From NCBI RefSeq assembly GCF_000195635.1, contig NZ_GL882689.1, forward strand, positions 124,001 to 188,000: a DNA stretch of 64,000 bases. The letters run 5' to 3'. Made by a program: the position numbers and the translations under genes. Source of the DNA: Bacteroides fluxus YIT 12057. GTDB taxonomy: Bacteria > Bacteroidota > Bacteroidia > Bacteroidales > Bacteroidaceae. Within the stretch, counting starts at the first letter, position 1; each line of letters begins with the position of its first letter. The notes beneath the pieces were generated by a model, which saw nothing but the letters and a program-made list of their open reading frames with translations, was not told the origin of the DNA and searched no databases. Shown here piece by piece: positions 33,017 through 41,957 of this stretch.

Positions 33017-35935
33017 TCAATATCCGAAGATTTCTTCTGTCGTCAGTTCTGTTATTGGCCCTACTTTCTTCAAGGCCTCCATGTCCAGGTCTTTCTTGTC
33101 ACCGAGTATGCAATAGGAGTAAGTACGCCCTTTTATCCATTTCTTTTGGAAATCGATGACATCTTGTAAAGTGGCTTTCTGTACATCCTGGTACAATTGG
33201 ATGCGGCTATCGGTATTTAGCCCGAAATCCTGTGCATTGATATAGCTCCAGACTACATTGTTCTTTATGGTGCGTTCTGTACGCAGGCGGGCTATTAACC
33301 CTTCTTTGGCCAGTTTGAAGGCAGCTTCAGATTCCGGCATATTGTTGATGATGTCATTAAATGTATTGATGGCATCTGTCATCTTGTCGTTCTGCGTGGC
33401 GATGTAAGTGCTGAAACTGTAGTTATACTTAGGCCAGCCCGGCTTGTCCAGTCCTGCCCATGCGGAGTAGGCCAATCCGCGGCTTTCGCGCATTTCCTGG
33501 AATACGATAGAGTTCATGCCGCCACCGAAGTATTCATTATATATACGGCGTCCGGACTCGATGGCCGGATCAAACTTTTCGCCACGGTTGGAATACTGAG
33601 CCATATATATCTGTTTCGCCTCGTAAGGGGCTATGTATATTTGGGTTTCAGTAGTGGGCTGTTGTTTGAATTCAATGCCTTCGGGCAGCTCTTTCAAGGT
33701 TTGGGGCACGTTGTGCTCCTTGTTGATAACGGCAAGGAAGTCTTCCTGTGAACTGGGGCCGTAGTAAGTGATGCGGTGTTTGAAACTGTTCAGGTTATGT
33801 ATGCGGTTCACTAATTCCTGCGGATCCATTTCTTTCAGCTCTTTTTCGCTCAATACATTGGTAGCATGATTCTTGGGTCCCCATTCCATATAGGTCATGA
33901 GCCGGCTGAAGTTTTGCGACTGGTTCAGTTTGGCATCTTTCCGGCGTTTCAGCTGGTCATTTACCAGATTGCTGTAGGCGTCTCTGTTGACTTGTGCATT
34001 GGCCAGCAGCTTTTCAAACAGTTCTACGGCTTTCGGCATATTTTCGTTTAGTCCCATGAGTACGATATAAGTACGTTCGCTGCCCGGAGAGACAAAGAAG
34101 GTACAGGCCATGCGGTAGAACTCGCTTTTTACTTCTTCGGGTGTCATGTCCGATGTTCCCAGATATTCCAGGTATTGGGCAGCGGTGCCCAGCGCTTTGT
34201 CATTGCGGTTGCCCATATCGAAGAGGTACATCAATTGGAACAGGTCATTGGTGTCGTTCTGCTTATAGATGACCGGTATGTCTGATTTGGCTTTCAGCAG
34301 GCTGAGGTCTTTGGAGAAATCCAGGAATACCGGTTCGATGGGTTGAACGGTACTTGCTTGAATCTCCTTGAGGAAGCTGCTTGCGGTGTCGCGGTTCATC
34401 ACGATGGGAGTGATTGCCGGCTTGCTCATCTTCTTCTCGTTCGGGTCTTTGCCCTGCTTCTTGTAGATAACGGCATAGTTGTTGTCCTTCAGATATTTAT
34501 TGGCAAAGTCCACGATATTTTGTTTGGTCAGCTTAGACATGCGGTCCAGGGAGGTGACTTCGTCGGCCCAGTCGCTTCCGTTTACAAATGATTGTACGAA
34601 CCAGTCGGCGCGGGCGCGGTTGCTTTCCTGCTGTTGCAGTTGATAGAGTTTGAAATTGTTGATGTTGGCTTCTAATATCTTCTCGTCGAAGTCTCCGTCG
34701 CGCAACTTCTTCAGTTCACCCAGCAGAAGGTCCTTCACTTCGTCCAGTGTCTGTCCTTGTTTGGGACGTCCCTGCATGGTGAATACACTGTAGTCCGACA
34801 TGGTCATCGGGTAGCAGTATGCGCTCAGCGTCTTTTGTTGTTGCGCCAGGTCGAGGTCTATCAGGCCGGCTTGTCCGTTATATAAGATTTGTGAAACGAC
34901 TTGCAGGGTTTCTATATCTTTGTCGGCGGCTCCGGGGAAACGCCATGCCAAAGCTACACTTTCTGCGTCGGGACCGTAAACCTCACGTGTAATCGGAGCG
35001 GTAATCTCGGTCTCTTTCGGCAGGTCCAGTTTGGGCAGATTGGGATTAGGCTGTAAAGAACCGAAGTGCTTGTCTATGGCAGTGATCATCTGGTCGGGAT
35101 CGAAATCACCCGACAGGCAGATTGCCATGTTGTTGGGAACATACCATTGCTTGTAATAGTTCTTGATATTGGTAATAGAGGGATTTTTCAAGTCTTCCTG
35201 TGTGCCCAATACGGTTTGTGTACCATAAGGATGGTGCGGGAATAAGGCGGCCAGCATATTTTCGTACACTTTGCGCGGGTCGCGTGTCAAGGACATGTTC
35301 TTCTCTTCATACACGGTCTCCAGTTCTGTATGGAAACCGCGGATGATACAGTTCCTGAAGCGATCTGCCTGAATCCGTGCCCAATTGTCAACCTGGTTGC
35401 TGGGGATGTCTTCGGTGTAGCAAGTCACGTCGAAACTGGTGTAAGCGTTGGTGCCGTTGGCACCGATGGCGGACATGAGTTTGTCGTATTCATTGGGGAT
35501 GGCCAGTTTGGAAGCTTCGTAAGAAAGGCTGTCTATGACATGATAAATATTCTTGCGGGCAACACTGTCTGTTGTCTTGCGGTAGATTTCGAATTGCTGT
35601 TCTATCTGGTCAAGTAACGGCTGTTCTGCTTCGTAATTCTGTGTACCGAAATGAGTGGTGCCTTTAAACATCAGATGCTCAAAATAGTGAGCCAGTCCGG
35701 TGGTTTCGGCAGGGTCGTTCTTGCCGCCTACGCGTACAGCGATATACGTCTGGATGCGAGGCTGGTCCTTGTTAACGGTCATATACACCTTCAGCCCGTT
35801 GTCTAACGTGTAGATTCGTGCTTTCAACGGGTCGTTGGGTACAGTCTCGTACTTGTACTTCTGGGAACAACTTCCCAGACTCAGTGCTACTAATAACAGC
35901 AGCGACAGACCGATTTGCTTGAATGGATTGTTCAT
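33017..35935 (-). CDS. M16 family zinc metalloprotease, lipoprotein
   Basis: A 972-residue two-module insulinase/pitrilysin-type protease. It has a lipoprotein signal (SLGSC, Cys23) and the inverted zinc motif HYFEH at 83-87 with the downstream Glu region, then the second, non-catalytic M16 half (RESRGLAYSAW around residue 820). It is probably anchored in the periplasm and degrades peptides. Single gene, convergent with the islet and divergent from prfB; the two promoters overlap. Confidence 0.93.
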   Translation of the reverse strand: MNNPFKQIGLSLLLLVALSLGSCSQKYKYETVPNDPLKARIYTLDNGLKVYMTVNKDQPRIQTYIAVRVGGKNDPAETTGLAHYFEHLMFKGTTHFGTQNYEAEQPLLDQIEQQFEIYRKTTDSVARKNIYHVIDSLSYEASKLAIPNEYDKLMSAIGANGTNAYTSFDVTCYTEDIPSNQVDNWARIQADRFRNCIIRGFHTELETVYEEKNMSLTRDPRKVYENMLAALFPHHPYGTQTVLGTQEDLKNPSITNIKNYYKQWYVPNNMAICLSGDFDPDQMITAIDKHFGSLQPNPNLPKLDLPKETEITAPITREVYGPDAESVALAWRFPGAADKDIETLQVVSQILYNGQAGLIDLDLAQQQKTLSAYCYPMTMSDYSVFTMQGRPKQGQTLDEVKDLLLGELKKLRDGDFDEKILEANINNFKLYQLQQQESNRARADWFVQSFVNGSDWADEVTSLDRMSKLTKQNIVDFANKYLKDNNYAVIYKKQGKDPNEKKMSKPAITPIVMNRDTASSFLKEIQASTVQPIEPVFLDFSKDLSLLKAKSDIPVIYKQNDTNDLFQLMYLFDMGNRNDKALGTAAQYLEYLGTSDMTPEEVKSEFYRMACTFFVSPGSERTYIVLMGLNENMPKAVELFEKLLANAQVNRDAYSNLVNDQLKRRKDAKLNQSQNFSRLMTYMEWGPKNHATNVLSEKELKEMDPQELVNRIHNLNSFKHRITYYGPSSQEDFLAVINKEHNVPQTLKELPEGIEFKQQPTTETQIYIAPYEAKQIYMAQYSNRGEKFDPAIESGRRIYNEYFGGGMNSIVFQEMRESRGLAYSAWAGLDKPGWPKYNYSFSTYIATQNDKMTDAINTFNDIINNMPESEAAFKLAKEGLIARLRTERTIKNNVVWSYINAQDFGLNTDSRIQLYQDVQKATLQDVIDFQKKWIKGRTYSYCILGDKKDLDMEALKKVGPITELTTEEIFGY

Positions 35936-35962
35936 AAGTAATACTTATTAGGTTGATATCTG

Positions 35963-35970
35963 CAAATTTA
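35963..35970 (-). promoter_or_regulatory. -7 element of the M16 protease gene
   Basis: TAAATTTG on the minus strand, an exact -7 followed by CAG. Its -33 (ATTG, 35991-35994) overlaps the region of the opposing prfB promoter. Confidence 0.55.
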
Positions 35971-35982
35971 TGTTTTTTTTCA

Positions 35983-35990
35983 TACCTTTG
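35983..35990 (+). promoter_or_regulatory. -7 element of prfB
   Basis: TACCTTTG, an exact match, preceded by an eight-T run. It lies 12 nt from the -7 of the divergent M16 gene, so the two polymerases would compete. The prfB leader would be about 80 nt. Confidence 0.55.
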
Positions 35991-36077
35991 CAATCCGAAT
36001 AGTATTTATTTGTCCGTTTAAGGTATAAAACCTTGATTTTAGCCATAAATCGTAATTAGATATAATGTAATGCAATT

Positions 36078-37193
36078 ATGATTACAGCAGAACAACTGAA
36101 AGATATAAAAGAACGTGCAGAAGCGTTGAACCGCTATCTGGACATTGAGGGAAAGAAAATACAAGTGGAAGAAGAACAGCTTCGTACCCAAGCTCCCGGA
36201 TTTTGGGACGATCAGAAAGCTGCCGAAGCCCAGATGAAGAAAGTGAAAGGACTGCAGCAATGGATTTCCGGTTACAACGAAGTGAAGACGCTGGCGGAAG
36301 AACTGCAATTGTCCTTTGATTTCTATAAGGACGAGCTGGTGACCGAGGAGGAAGTGGATGAAGCCTATGTAAAGGCGTCTGCCGCCGTTGAGGCTCTTGA
36401 ACTCAAGAATATGCTTCGTGAAGAAGCGGACCAGATGGATTGTGTGCTGAAAATCAATTCCGGTGCCGGTGGTACGGAAAGCCAGGATTGGGCAAGCATG
36501 CTGATGCGCATGTATTTGCGCTACGCTGAAACCTATGGTTACAAGGCGGTTATTTCCAACTTGCAGGAAGGCGACGAAGCGGGTATCAAGACTTGTACCA
36601 TTGAAATATCGGGTGACTATGCATACGGTTATCTGAAAGGGGAGAACGGAGTTCACCGCCTGGTGCGTGTGTCTCCCTATAATGCTCAGGGCAAGCGTAT
36701 GACTTCTTTTGCTTCTGTGTTTGTCACTCCGTTGGTGGATGACACGATTGAGGTGAATATCAATGTAGCCAATATCTCATGGGATACTTTCCGCTCCAGT
36801 GGAGCAGGTGGCCAGAATGTGAATAAGGTGGAGTCCGGTGTGCGTTTGCGTTACCAGTTCAAAGATCCCTATACAGGCGAAGAAGAAGAAATCCTGATTG
36901 AGAATACCGAAACGCGCGACCAGCCCAAGAACCGCGAAAATGCCATGCGTCAGTTACGTTCTATTTTATATGACAAAGAACTGCAGCACCGTATGGCCGA
37001 GCAGGCTAAAGTGGAAGCCGGTAAGAAGAAGATTGAATGGGGTTCGCAAATACGAAGCTACGTATTTGACGACCGTCGTGTGAAGGACCATCGCACCAAT
37101 TATCAGACCAGTGATGTGAACGGCGTGATGGATGGTAAGATCGATGGTTTTATCAAGGCTTATTTGATGGAGTTTGCGGGTAGCGGAGAATAA
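36078..37193 (+). CDS. prfB: Peptide chain release factor 2
   Basis: A 371-residue class I release factor with GAGGQN (GGQ at about 244-246), which triggers peptide release at UGA and UAA. Two details are visible. The frame is continuous through the place (RYLDI, residues 18-22) where most prfB genes have the autoregulatory +1 frameshift at CUUUGA; here CTG GAC is in frame. The stop-recognition tripeptide is SPY (199-201) rather than SPF. Start ATG 36078. The small membrane protein and CYTH genes follow. Confidence 0.96.
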   Translation: MITAEQLKDIKERAEALNRYLDIEGKKIQVEEEQLRTQAPGFWDDQKAAEAQMKKVKGLQQWISGYNEVKTLAEELQLSFDFYKDELVTEEEVDEAYVKASAAVEALELKNMLREEADQMDCVLKINSGAGGTESQDWASMLMRMYLRYAETYGYKAVISNLQEGDEAGIKTCTIEISGDYAYGYLKGENGVHRLVRVSPYNAQGKRMTSFASVFVTPLVDDTIEVNINVANISWDTFRSSGAGGQNVNKVESGVRLRYQFKDPYTGEEEEILIENTETRDQPKNRENAMRQLRSILYDKELQHRMAEQAKVEAGKKKIEWGSQIRSYVFDDRRVKDHRTNYQTSDVNGVMDGKIDGFIKAYLMEFAGSGE

Positions 37194-37270
37194 ATCTTTT
37201 TTTTTCTTGCATTCTTCCCAAATTTCTTTTTACTTTGTTCATCGTTGAACTTAAAACTGTCAGAAACACT

Positions 37271-37402
37271 ATGGGAAAGAATAAAAAGAAAGTAAAACAT
37301 AGCCGGGAAGAAGAAAAACAAGCTAAGAAAGTGTTGGTAATTATCGGTATTTCAGCTTTAATCCTGGTAGTTGCCATGTTCGTAGCTTATTCCTTTTGGT
37401 AA
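37271..37402 (+). CDS. Small single-span membrane protein (43 aa)
   Basis: ATG 37271 opens a 43-residue frame: a very basic and charged first half (MGKNKKKVKHSREEEKQAKK) and one hydrophobic helix (about 21-40) ending in SFW. It lies between prfB (77 nt upstream) and the CYTH gene (12 nt downstream). The amphipathic, positive-inside layout argues for a real inner-membrane microprotein; function unknown. Confidence 0.7.
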   Translation: MGKNKKKVKHSREEEKQAKKVLVIIGISALILVVAMFVAYSFW

Positions 37403-37414
37403 TTGAATGGAATA

Positions 37415-37885
37415 ATGCCGCAAGAAATAGAACGTAAATTCCTTGTGACAGGAGAATATAAGTCACAAGCGTATGCACAGAACCATATAGTGCAAGGATA
37501 CATCAGCAGTGCGCGAGGACGGACTGTGAGGGTGCGTATCCGTGACGACAAGGGTTATCTCACTATTAAAGGTGCTTCCAATGAATCGGGTACCAGCCGT
37601 TATGAGTGGGAAAAGGAAATTCCCTTGAATGAAGCGGAGGAATTGATGCGGATATGTGAACCGGGCATTATAGATAAGACCCGCTATCTGGTACGTAGCG
37701 GGAAACATGTTTTTGAAGTGGATGAATTCTATGGCGGGAATGACGGGCTGGTAGTGGCCGAAGTAGAACTTGCATCAGAAGACGAGCCTTTCGAAAAGCC
37801 TGCTTTTATCGGCCGGGAGGTAACAGGGGACATTCGTTACTACAATTCTCAGTTGATGAAACATCCTTTCAATACTTGGGAGTAA
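37415..37885 (+). CDS. CYTH-domain triphosphate tunnel protein
   Basis: A 156-residue CYTH domain starting MPQEIERKFLV, which contains the ExExK signature (EIERK) at the very N-terminus, then the alternating charged strands of the tunnel (RVRIRDDKGYLTIKG, YEWEKEIP, EVDEFYG). Bacterial members are mostly inorganic triphosphatases needing a divalent cation. An in-frame TTG at 37403 is not used here, because the ATG puts ExExK at the usual position. Confidence 0.88.
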   Translation: MPQEIERKFLVTGEYKSQAYAQNHIVQGYISSARGRTVRVRIRDDKGYLTIKGASNESGTSRYEWEKEIPLNEAEELMRICEPGIIDKTRYLVRSGKHVFEVDEFYGGNDGLVVAEVELASEDEPFEKPAFIGREVTGDIRYYNSQLMKHPFNTWE

Positions 37886-37917
37886 ACCATTTGCATTCTA
37901 TAATTGTTAAATTGTAA

Positions 37918-39213
37918 ATGGAACAACTTTACGACTATCTGCCGAGAGAGCTGGTTACTTTTATCCTGGTAACCGTTTTCTCTTTACTCATCGGGCTTTC
38001 ACAGCGGAAAATAAGCTTGAAGCGCGAAGGGGAGACTACGCTTTTCGGTACAGACCGCACCTTTACTTTCATTGGCATCCTGGGATACTTGCTTTATATT
38101 CTGGATCCGCTGGAGTACCGTCTTTTTATGGGGGGAGGTGCCATATTGGGATTGCTGTTGGGACTTAACTATTACGTAAAGCAAGCACAGTTCCATGTGT
38201 TCGGTGTTACTACCATTATCATTGCACTCATCACATATTGCATTGCGCCGATTGTCGCCACACAACCTTCATGGTTTTATGTGATGGTGATTGTGACCGT
38301 ATTGCTTTTTACGGAATTGAAGCATACATTTACAGAGCTGGCACAGCGTATGAAGAATGATGAGATGATTACGCTTGCCAAGTTTCTCGCCATCAGTGGC
38401 ATCATCCTTCCGATGCTGCCTAATGAAAATCTGATTCCCGGTATCAACCTTACACCGTATAGCATCTGGTTGGCGACGGTGGTTGTGTCCGGCATTTCTT
38501 ATCTTTCTTATTTGCTGAGGCGGTATGTATTCCGTGAGTCCGGTATCTTGGTGTCGGGTATAGTGGGAGGCTTATATAGCAGTACGGCTACCATTTCCGT
38601 ATTGGCGCGGAAAAGCCGCAAGGCTTCAGCTCAGGAAGCTCCTGAATATGCTGCTGCCATGTTGTTGGCGGTGAGCATGATGTTTCTGCGCTTTCTGATA
38701 CTTATCGGTATTTTCAGTGCGGAGACTCTGTCGGCCATTTATCCTTACCTGTTGGTTATGTCGGTGGTGTCGGCAGGTGTGGCATGGTTTCTGCACAGCA
38801 AGCGTAAACGGATGGATAATGTCGGGCCAATAGATGAAGAGGAAGACAGCAGCAACCCGTTGGAATTTAAAGTCGCATTGATTTTTGCCATGCTGTTTGT
38901 CGTATTTACTATCTTGACACATTATACGCTGGTGTATGCAGGTACGGGGGGACTTAACCTTTTGTCCTTTGTGTCAGGCTTCAGTGATATCACTCCTTTT
39001 ATATTGAATCTGCTGCAAGGAACAAATAATGTGGCTGTGCTGGTTATTGCGGCTTGCAGCATGCAGGCCATTGTCAGCAATATAGCGGTAAACATGTGCT
39101 ATGCGCTGTTTTTTGCCGGTGGAAAGAGCCCTTTGCGCCCATGGATACTGGGAGGATTTGGCTGTGTGATTGTGATTAATATTTGTTTGTTACTCTTCTT
39201 TTACTTCTTATAA
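37918..39213 (+). CDS. MgtC/DUF4010 family membrane protein
   Basis: A 431-residue protein with about a dozen hydrophobic segments. The N-terminal part resembles the MgtC/SapB fold (LLIGLSQRK...GTDRTFTFIGILGYLL), and the rest is the DUF4010 domain (GLYSSTATISVLARKS). The family is found in many Bacteroidota; transport or signalling roles are unproven. It begins 32 nt after the CYTH gene and probably shares its transcript. Confidence 0.82.
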   Translation: MEQLYDYLPRELVTFILVTVFSLLIGLSQRKISLKREGETTLFGTDRTFTFIGILGYLLYILDPLEYRLFMGGGAILGLLLGLNYYVKQAQFHVFGVTTIIIALITYCIAPIVATQPSWFYVMVIVTVLLFTELKHTFTELAQRMKNDEMITLAKFLAISGIILPMLPNENLIPGINLTPYSIWLATVVVSGISYLSYLLRRYVFRESGILVSGIVGGLYSSTATISVLARKSRKASAQEAPEYAAAMLLAVSMMFLRFLILIGIFSAETLSAIYPYLLVMSVVSAGVAWFLHSKRKRMDNVGPIDEEEDSSNPLEFKVALIFAMLFVVFTILTHYTLVYAGTGGLNLLSFVSGFSDITPFILNLLQGTNNVAVLVIAACSMQAIVSNIAVNMCYALFFAGGKSPLRPWILGGFGCVIVINICLLLFFYFL

Positions 39214-39270
39214 ATCATCTTCTTTTTGCTTTTTTAACTCCGAAACTCTCGTAAGTGTCGGAAAAGAAGC

Positions 39271-39278
39271 TATTTTTG
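39271..39278 (+). promoter_or_regulatory. -7 element of the outer-membrane receptor gene
   Basis: TATTTTTG, an exact TAnnTTTG, in the 149-nt gap before the barrel protein at 39363. No clear -33; the leader would be about 78 nt. Confidence 0.45.
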
Positions 39279-39362
39279 TCGAATTCATTGTGACAAATCA
39301 CGAATGAAAAACGTCTAATACCAAGACAATAATTAAGAATAGTCACTAAATCGAAAAACGCA

Positions 39363-41891
39363 ATGAGAATTAAATGGACCGTGCTGCTGTGGATGCTTTT
39401 GGTATCCGGGCTGGCAGTAGCACAAAACACGGCAACTACTTCTTTCCAAATCAAAGGAGTCTTGCTTGACTCGCTTACTCAAGAGGGTGAGCCTTATGCC
39501 ACAATTAGAATCGTGAAGAAACAAGCTCCCGCACGCCCCTTGAAGATGTTGGTAACGGACATGAAAGGCAAGTTCCAGGAGAAGATGTCCGGTTCGGGTG
39601 ATTTTATAATGACCATCACTTCTGTCGGTCGTAACAGTATTGTGAAGGACTTCTCTGTAAAGCCGGGTGAAAAGCTGGTGGACTTCGGGACGCTGTATAT
39701 TACAGATGCCTCCAAAGAACTGGGGCAGGTTGAGATTGTGGCACAGAAACCTTTGGTAAAAGTGGATGTGGACAAGATTGAATATAATATTGAAGATGAT
39801 CCGGACTCCAAGACAAACTCTGTCATAGAGATGCTTCGTAAAGTCCCGTTGGTAACGGTAGATGGAGAAGATAATATTCAGGTAAACGGAAGCAGCAGCT
39901 TTAAGATACATGTCAACGGAAAGCCCAACAACATGATGAGCAATAATCCGAAAGAGGTACTTAAAAGCATGCCTGCCAATACTATTAAGTATATAGAAGT
40001 GATTACCTCCCCGGGAGCGAAGTATGATGCCGAAGGCGTGGGAGGTATTCTCAATATTGTAACCGTCGGCAGCGGGTTCGAAGGATATACTGCCACTTTC
40101 AGCGCGCGGGCCAGTAATATGGGATTGGGCGGCGGCGCCTACGCTACCATCAAACAAGGTAAGCTGACGCTGACGGGCAATTACAATTACAGCTACAATA
40201 ATCAGCCTGCCAGCTATTCGGAAGGTTATCGTGAAGATTATGAGTCTGTTGATCAGAAGTATCTGGAATCCACCAATACGTCAGATTATAGCGGGCAGTT
40301 CCAACATGGTAACTTGGAGGCAAGTTATGAAATTGATACCTTGAGGCTCATTACCATGTCCATAGGCATGTATGGCGGTGGAAACGACAATGATGCGGAG
40401 GGTAACACCGAGATGTGGAATGCGGCGCATGACAAGACAGCCTACAGTTATCGTACTTTGACGCAGGGTGACGGTTCATGGTACTCTATACGCGGTAATA
40501 TTGATTATCAGCGTGTTTCAAAAAAGAACAAGAATCGTATGTTTACTCTTTCTTATAAGATCAACACCCAGCCGCAGGAGAGTGACAACTACAACCGCTA
40601 TCTGGACCGTTATCAGGTGCCCGAAGTATTCCAGCTCTATAACTCGCATACTTTTGGCAAGACCAACACGACAGAGCACACTTTCCAGGCCGACTATACA
40701 ACGCCTATCGGCAAGTTGCATACCATAGAGACTGGTTTGAAGTATATTATCCGCAATAATGTCAGCGAAAATAGTTTCGAGGAAGATAAGAGCAGTGACG
40801 GAAACGGTGATTATGTGTATAATGAGAACCGGAGCAGCAATTATGAGCATCTGAATGATATCTTGGCTGCTTATCTGGGTTATACGTTACGTTACAAAGA
40901 TTTCACTTTCAAGCCGGGCCTACGCTTTGAGCACACGGCACAGGATGTGCGTTATATTGTCGGTGCGGGAGAAGATTTTAAGGTAGATTATAACGATTTG
41001 GTTCCTTCCGTATCCTTGGGCATTAAATTGGGCAAGACACAGACATTGCGTGGAGGATATGACATGCGTATTTACCGTCCCGGAATATGGTATCTGAATC
41101 CTTACTTTGATGACCGCAACCCCATGGCTATCAGACAGGGTAACTCGGAACTGGAGAGTGAGAAGAGTCATGCGTTCAATTTGAGCTACAGTAGCTTCAC
41201 CTCTAAGTTTAACGTGAATGTATCGCTACGCCACTCGTTCAACAATAGCGGAATAGAAAGTGTGAGCCGTTTGATAGGGAAGGATGGCGAGTACTTCGGA
41301 CCGGACAAGACACACTTTGCTCCCGAAGGTGCCCTTTATACTACGTATGAAAATATAGGCAAAAGCCGTAATACGAATTTAAGCTTGTATCTTAACTGGA
41401 ACGCATCACCCAAGACACGCATTTACATTAATGGCCGCGGTAGTTATTCGGATCTTAGAAGTCCCTCCCAGAATTTGCATAACAGTGGTTGGCAAGGGTC
41501 TATGTATGGTGGTATCCAGCATACTTTCCCATGGAAATTGCGCGCCAGTCTGAATGCCGGGGGAAGTACGCCTTATATCTCTCTGCAGGGAAAGGGCAGT
41601 GGCTACTCTTATTATAGTCTTAGCGTGAACCGTTCGTTTCTTAAAGACCGTTTGACTGTGAGTGTTTATGGTTCAAACTTGTTCTCTAAGTATATCAATT
41701 TTGACAGTACGACCTTCGGTGATAATTTTTATTCTACCAATAAGAGTCGTTATCCCAACCGCTCGTTTGGTATGAGTATCAGCTATCGCATAGGCGAATT
41801 GAAGGCCAGTGTGAAGAAAGCCGTACGTTCTATCAACAACGATGATGTGAAAGGTGGCGGTGAAGGTGCCCAAGGCGCTGGAGGCAATTAA
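39363..41891 (+). CDS. TonB-dependent-receptor-like outer-membrane beta-barrel protein
   Basis: An 842-residue protein: signal peptide (ending AVAQ, about 20), a CarboxypepD_reg-like domain (about 25-110), a plug-like region with VEIVAQKPLVKVDVDKIEYN and a GVGGILNIVT strand, then a large C-terminal barrel (outer-membrane beta-barrel family 3 type). It lacks a SusD partner and is shorter than SusC, so a metal, peptide or export role is as likely as glycan import. The C-terminal tail after the barrel is glycine-rich. Monocistronic, closed by a strong terminator. Confidence 0.85.
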   Translation: MRIKWTVLLWMLLVSGLAVAQNTATTSFQIKGVLLDSLTQEGEPYATIRIVKKQAPARPLKMLVTDMKGKFQEKMSGSGDFIMTITSVGRNSIVKDFSVKPGEKLVDFGTLYITDASKELGQVEIVAQKPLVKVDVDKIEYNIEDDPDSKTNSVIEMLRKVPLVTVDGEDNIQVNGSSSFKIHVNGKPNNMMSNNPKEVLKSMPANTIKYIEVITSPGAKYDAEGVGGILNIVTVGSGFEGYTATFSARASNMGLGGGAYATIKQGKLTLTGNYNYSYNNQPASYSEGYREDYESVDQKYLESTNTSDYSGQFQHGNLEASYEIDTLRLITMSIGMYGGGNDNDAEGNTEMWNAAHDKTAYSYRTLTQGDGSWYSIRGNIDYQRVSKKNKNRMFTLSYKINTQPQESDNYNRYLDRYQVPEVFQLYNSHTFGKTNTTEHTFQADYTTPIGKLHTIETGLKYIIRNNVSENSFEEDKSSDGNGDYVYNENRSSNYEHLNDILAAYLGYTLRYKDFTFKPGLRFEHTAQDVRYIVGAGEDFKVDYNDLVPSVSLGIKLGKTQTLRGGYDMRIYRPGIWYLNPYFDDRNPMAIRQGNSELESEKSHAFNLSYSSFTSKFNVNVSLRHSFNNSGIESVSRLIGKDGEYFGPDKTHFAPEGALYTTYENIGKSRNTNLSLYLNWNASPKTRIYINGRGSYSDLRSPSQNLHNSGWQGSMYGGIQHTFPWKLRASLNAGGSTPYISLQGKGSGYSYYSLSVNRSFLKDRLTVSVYGSNLFSKYINFDSTTFGDNFYSTNKSRYPNRSFGMSISYRIGELKASVKKAVRSINNDDVKGGGEGAQGAGGN

Positions 41892-41905
41892 CATTCTCTT
41901 TATAA

Positions 41906-41944
41906 AAGCCCCCTCAAAAGCTACTGTAGTTTTTGAGGGGGCTT
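41906..41944. terminator. Bidirectional terminator between receptor gene and PUL
   Basis: AAGCCCCCTCAAAA (41906-41919) pairs perfectly with 41931-41944, with a small CTAC/GTAG inner stem. It lies between two convergent stops (41891 and 41958) and has T-rich flanks. Confidence 0.88.
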
Positions 41945-41957
41945 CTTTGTGTCACTA

